This document shows positions 61,698 through 64,000 of a stretch of DNA of 64,000 nt, piece by piece (the stretch's first letter is position 1; each line of letters opens with the position of its first letter). Both the position numbers and the translations under genes were made by a program. Source of the stretch: UBA4971 sp029551185 (GTDB lineage Bacteria; Bacillota; SHA-98; UBA4971); NCBI GenBank assembly GCA_035593725.1, contig DAOSZN010000003.1, positions 62,001 through 126,000 on the forward strand, written 5' to 3'. Under the pieces are notes generated by a model that was not told where the DNA came from, did no database searches, and saw nothing but the letters and a program-made list of their open reading frames with translations.

Positions 61698-61775
61698 CAT
61701 AGAGCAAATCCTCGAAGTCCGTTCCTTAAGAAACCTGAATAATTCAGCCAATCTGAACCTGATAGGGCTTTCTCT

Positions 61776-61889
61776 ATCATCCCTCGGGATGATTGTGCGG
61801 CCAGGAGATAGCCCTAAGTAGCAAAGGGTTCTTTCGATTTAATATCATCCCCGGGGACGATTGACCCAAGTAGGCTGACACTGCATTCT
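61776..61889 (+). promoter_or_regulatory. Two palindromes and promoter, barrel gene 2
   Basis: Two copies of the same palindrome as at 60139: ATCATCC-CTCG-GGATGAT (61776-61793, perfect) and ATCATCC-CCGG-GGACGAT (61844-61861, one mismatch). The second abuts TTGACC (61861-61866), with CATTCT 17 bases on (61884-61889), exactly as at gene 1. The first copy lies 68 bases upstream, about -111. Sites near -43 and -111 on one promoter suggest co-operative activation. The rest of the 61537-61983 gap holds the terminator at 61659. Confidence 0.7.
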
Positions 61890-61983
61890 TGTTTTGTAAG
61901 GGTAAGTATCCAAAATTGCAAGTTTACCACTTGTCTATTGTCTTATTTAAGACCTCAGAAAGATATTTTAAGGAGGTAGTATC

Positions 61984-63297
61984 ATGAAAAAGACATTGGG
62001 GATTGTGTTGTTGGTGTTAGCTCTTGGTCTCGTTTCAGTGCCGGCTTTCGCGCAAAAGGTTGAACTTAACCTAAATTACTGGTACGCAGGCGTAGGAGGA
62101 GCGGATCTGTGGGTTGGGGACTATCAAATAGCTGACGAAGAGTATTTTGGATATACCATTTATGGATCCTCCGATCTTCAGCTGACTTATGTTCCAGAAG
62201 ATGCTTACGTTTTTAGTAAGGAGAAACTCGTCCTGCAACCAGGGATCGGAGGAAGCTTCATTCTGTCAGGATCGTATTTCCTGTCTCCTTCCGCTTCGGT
62301 GGGTATCTCATACTGGGGTCTTAGTCGCGCTGACACAGTGGGTGTGGAGTTCATAGATAAGCATGATGATGAGCTCATAGAAGATGATGAAGGATGGTAC
62401 TGGTTAGATAGGCACTACCTGCTGACAATGCCCTGGTGGGAGAGACCGTGGGAGTTTTACTCTGACCGTAGCCTATGGACAGGCGATTGGTATTTTGACG
62501 GTAAAGGCGTGCTTGCTGCAGAAGGGAATCTCTCTATGTCGGCTCTTGACATCGTCGGCACAAAGACTCTGGCAGGATCCGGTTGGGAGTTATGTCTTTC
62601 AGGTGGAGTACGCAGAGCGGTCCTTAGTCAGAATCAATTAACCGAATTGGAGCTTTCCGGGGGGGTCTTCGACGAAGAAATTGGCGATATTGAATATGTC
62701 CATGACTACGAATACTACGACTACTACGGATGGCATTATTCCTCCTCTGAAAAATGGAACCTTGATTTGGATAGTAAGCTTAACATAACCGCGATAGGTC
62801 CACAAGTCGGTATTGAGGGTAAGTATGTGTTAGCAGATAAGCTCATATTGAAGGCCTGCGCAAAAGCAGGGATTCTCTTCGGCACTGCAACGTCAGATGC
62901 CATCTGGTCAGTGGATCATTGGTATTATGAAGAAGCAGCCGAGCAGAATAATGGCTTAATTCCTGCGCAAGTAGAGGGGGACGTCTACGAGTGGGTTCTT
63001 GATGAAACCGCGAATATATCCTATACAGCCACAGATTCTGTCCAAATCAGCACATATGACTTAAGTGCGTCTCTGGACTACCGGATCGCAGAACAATGGT
63101 CGGTAGAGGTAGGGTACTACGCGTCGCTTTGGAAGGAAGTTCCTTCTTTGCACTTCTTCAAGTACGACGCAGAAGAAACCTATCCCTGCGACAACCCGAT
63201 TTATTACTGTGACTGTAAGAGAGGGACCTGGGAGCAGCCGGAGGCAAGGGATATTATTGTAAGCGGCTTGACTCTTGGGGTAAACTTTAAGTTTTAG
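61984..63297 (+). CDS. Outer-membrane beta-barrel protein, paralogue 2
   Basis: A 437 aa protein with the same signal peptide (KKTLGIVLLVLALGLVSV) and the same C-terminus (GVNFKF) as its neighbour at 60295, but with a different middle: insertions and an acidic, Tyr/Trp/Asp-rich loop (DYEYYDYYGWHYS) that may be surface exposed. Matched internal segments (NITAIGPQVGIEGKY and RDIIVSGLTLG) show shared ancestry. Together they look like two versions of one porin-like protein with differing loops, possibly for different ligands. Confidence 0.7.
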   Translation: MKKTLGIVLLVLALGLVSVPAFAQKVELNLNYWYAGVGGADLWVGDYQIADEEYFGYTIYGSSDLQLTYVPEDAYVFSKEKLVLQPGIGGSFILSGSYFLSPSASVGISYWGLSRADTVGVEFIDKHDDELIEDDEGWYWLDRHYLLTMPWWERPWEFYSDRSLWTGDWYFDGKGVLAAEGNLSMSALDIVGTKTLAGSGWELCLSGGVRRAVLSQNQLTELELSGGVFDEEIGDIEYVHDYEYYDYYGWHYSSSEKWNLDLDSKLNITAIGPQVGIEGKYVLADKLILKACAKAGILFGTATSDAIWSVDHWYYEEAAEQNNGLIPAQVEGDVYEWVLDETANISYTATDSVQISTYDLSASLDYRIAEQWSVEVGYYASLWKEVPSLHFFKYDAEETYPCDNPIYYCDCKRGTWEQPEARDIIVSGLTLGVNFKF

Positions 63298-63417
63298 TTA
63301 AGATTTGGCACGACCTTACCGGGAGACATAGTCCTCCAAAAGTGATGTAGCGCTTCATTAGGAGCGCGCACTGAAAACCCTTGTTGGGAATGGGCTGCTG
63401 TAAGAAATCTCACTGAT

Positions 63418-63451
63418 GGTAAGGGCCTCACTAAAACGTGAGGCTCTTACC
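63418..63451. terminator. Inverted repeat between convergent genes
   Basis: GGTAAGGGCCTCAC (63418-63431) pairs with GTGAGGCTCTTACC (63438-63451), with one G-T pair and a 6-base loop. It lies between barrel 2 and the minus-strand gene at 63563 and could end transcripts from both sides. There is no clear T-run. Confidence 0.55.
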
Positions 63452-63562
63452 ATATGAATTGGGCGAGGGATATCCGAGCATTATGTGTGGCAATCTTCTG
63501 ATTCCTTCCTTGATTGGCAGGGCATGCGAGCCGAAAGTTGATCCGGGGAATATAGCTTGCTT

Positions 63563-63934
63563 CTACTCTGCATCAAAGCGGCGTTCCAAAATATCCTTGA
63601 TTTTATGCTCAAGTTCTTCCAAATCAAGCCCGGCTTCGTCCTTGATGCTTTTTCTAAGCATTGGGCCTACCTGTTGAATGTCATCGAAAAGATCCTGAAG
63701 GAGTTCGAAAGCAGCTGTGGCTTCCACCACTTCTCTGGAAGTCTTGACCATGCTTGCCAGGATTGAGTTTTCAGTTCGTGAGGCAATAAGGGGGTGGGGA
63801 AGCTGGTCAATGTACACCCTGGTGCGACGACCTGGCCCTCGGTCAGTCTCTATGGGGTCAAGCGCGATGATCTTGTCTGAACGTACGTACTTGCCATAGC
63901 CCAGAGGAATAATAGCCTGTTCCCTGATTTCCAT
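63563..63934 (-). CDS. RemA-like (DUF370-type) DNA-binding protein
   Basis: The N-terminal 75 residues of this 123 aa protein resemble RemA/DUF370: LGYGKYVRSDKIIALDPI, then GPGRRTRVYIDQLPHPLIAS and TENSIL, matching RemA's strand, GRRTRAVI and E-T pattern. RemA is a Firmicutes regulator of biofilm-matrix genes. The rest (about 76-123) is a charged helical tail (LEELEHKIKDILERRF) that ordinary RemA lacks. An AAGGA sits about 11 bases before the ATG. The gene may continue a function in envelope control; the call is moderate. Confidence 0.5.
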   Translation of the reverse strand: MEIREQAIIPLGYGKYVRSDKIIALDPIETDRGPGRRTRVYIDQLPHPLIASRTENSILASMVKTSREVVEATAAFELLQDLFDDIQQVGPMLRKSIKDEAGLDLEELEHKIKDILERRFDAE

Positions 63935-64000
63935 TTGAGTTCACGTCCTTCAGTGTTTTGCAATTAGTGTCCCCGGCAAGGGACAATTCAAGTTTATATA

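Noticed and set aside
60295..63297. S-layer proteins instead of outer-membrane barrels
   Set aside because: There are no SLH repeats; aromatic C-termini and strand pattern fit barrels better.
1..64000. CRISPR arrays, rRNA and insertion sequences
   Set aside because: No regularly spaced repeats, rRNA-like sequence or transposase gene was found on reading both strands.

Overview
The window looks like a chromosomal segment of an uncultured anaerobic member of the Bacillota (Firmicutes). The block coaX, hflX, dusB, HTH regulator plus partner protein, greA, lysS (all minus strand, 1.2-8.4 kb) is typical of Firmicutes. Several genes nevertheless imply an outer membrane: a DUF1302-like beta-barrel, a LolA-like lipoprotein-sorting protein next to an HAE3-type RND transporter, and two secreted beta-barrels that end in an aromatic residue. 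The organism is therefore probably a diderm Firmicute; the exact lineage cannot be fixed from the sequence alone.

Layout. 0-13 kb: housekeeping genes (SDH-family membrane protease, tRNA-Ala(CGC), lysS, greA, dusB, hflX, coaX, a TMEM165/GDT1 transporter, a methyltransferase, a THEP1-like NTPase, an ECF S component, tex). 13.3-21 kb: a DUF1538 membrane protein with its PII-like partner, a SYLF lipoprotein-like protein, and the envelope operon tetR - RND - lolA-like - DUF1302, which has a clear TetR operator over its promoter. 21.5-25.5 kb: an Fe(III)-type ABC importer. 25.8-26.8 kb: a CsoR repressor with a textbook operator on its own promoter, then thioredoxin. 27-30 kb: ftcD, hutI and fchA (formimino-group transfer to folate). 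30-36.7 kb: an isochorismatase-like hydrolase, folP, folB, a folK-birA gene fusion, a DMT transporter and a GAF-type histidine kinase.

36.8-57.8 kb: the dominant feature is a run of 19 co-directional minus-strand genes. It matches, function by function, the E. coli ygeW-ygeX-ygeY-hyuA-yqeA-ygfJ-ygfK-ssnA-ygfM-xdhD cluster, now linked to anaerobic purine/urate breakdown. It contains two sets of molybdenum-hydroxylase subunits, an XdhC-type maturation factor, a MocA-type nucleotidyltransferase, a MoaD-like sulfur carrier, a PreT/PreA pair, YgeW, YgeY, a hydantoinase-type amidohydrolase, carbamate kinase, SsnA, an XRE-cupin regulator, and two fold-type II PLP enzymes. One of the latter (threonine-synthase-like) may stand in for YgeX. 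The carbamoyltransferase plus carbamate kinase pair suggests ATP recovery from carbamoyl groups. The folate genes ftcD/fchA nearby could take the formimino carbon.

58.3-63.3 kb: an MFS-type membrane protein fused to a LuxR DNA-binding domain, followed by two paralogous outer-membrane barrels. Each barrel has the same promoter layout: a 7-4-7 palindrome (ATCATCC-N4-GGATGAT) that abuts a TTGACC -35, centred near -43. This is the position a LuxR-type activator would use, and is the most suggestive regulatory system in the window. The barrels share perfectly identical DNA at both ends but diverge in the middle. The window ends with a RemA-like gene.

Several genes (the HTH regulator at 5.0 kb, hflX, folP) appear to start at CTG. 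In each case the only well-placed Shine-Dalgarno sequence fits CTG and no ATG/GTG/TTG upstream fits. No CRISPR array, rRNA or insertion sequence was seen.
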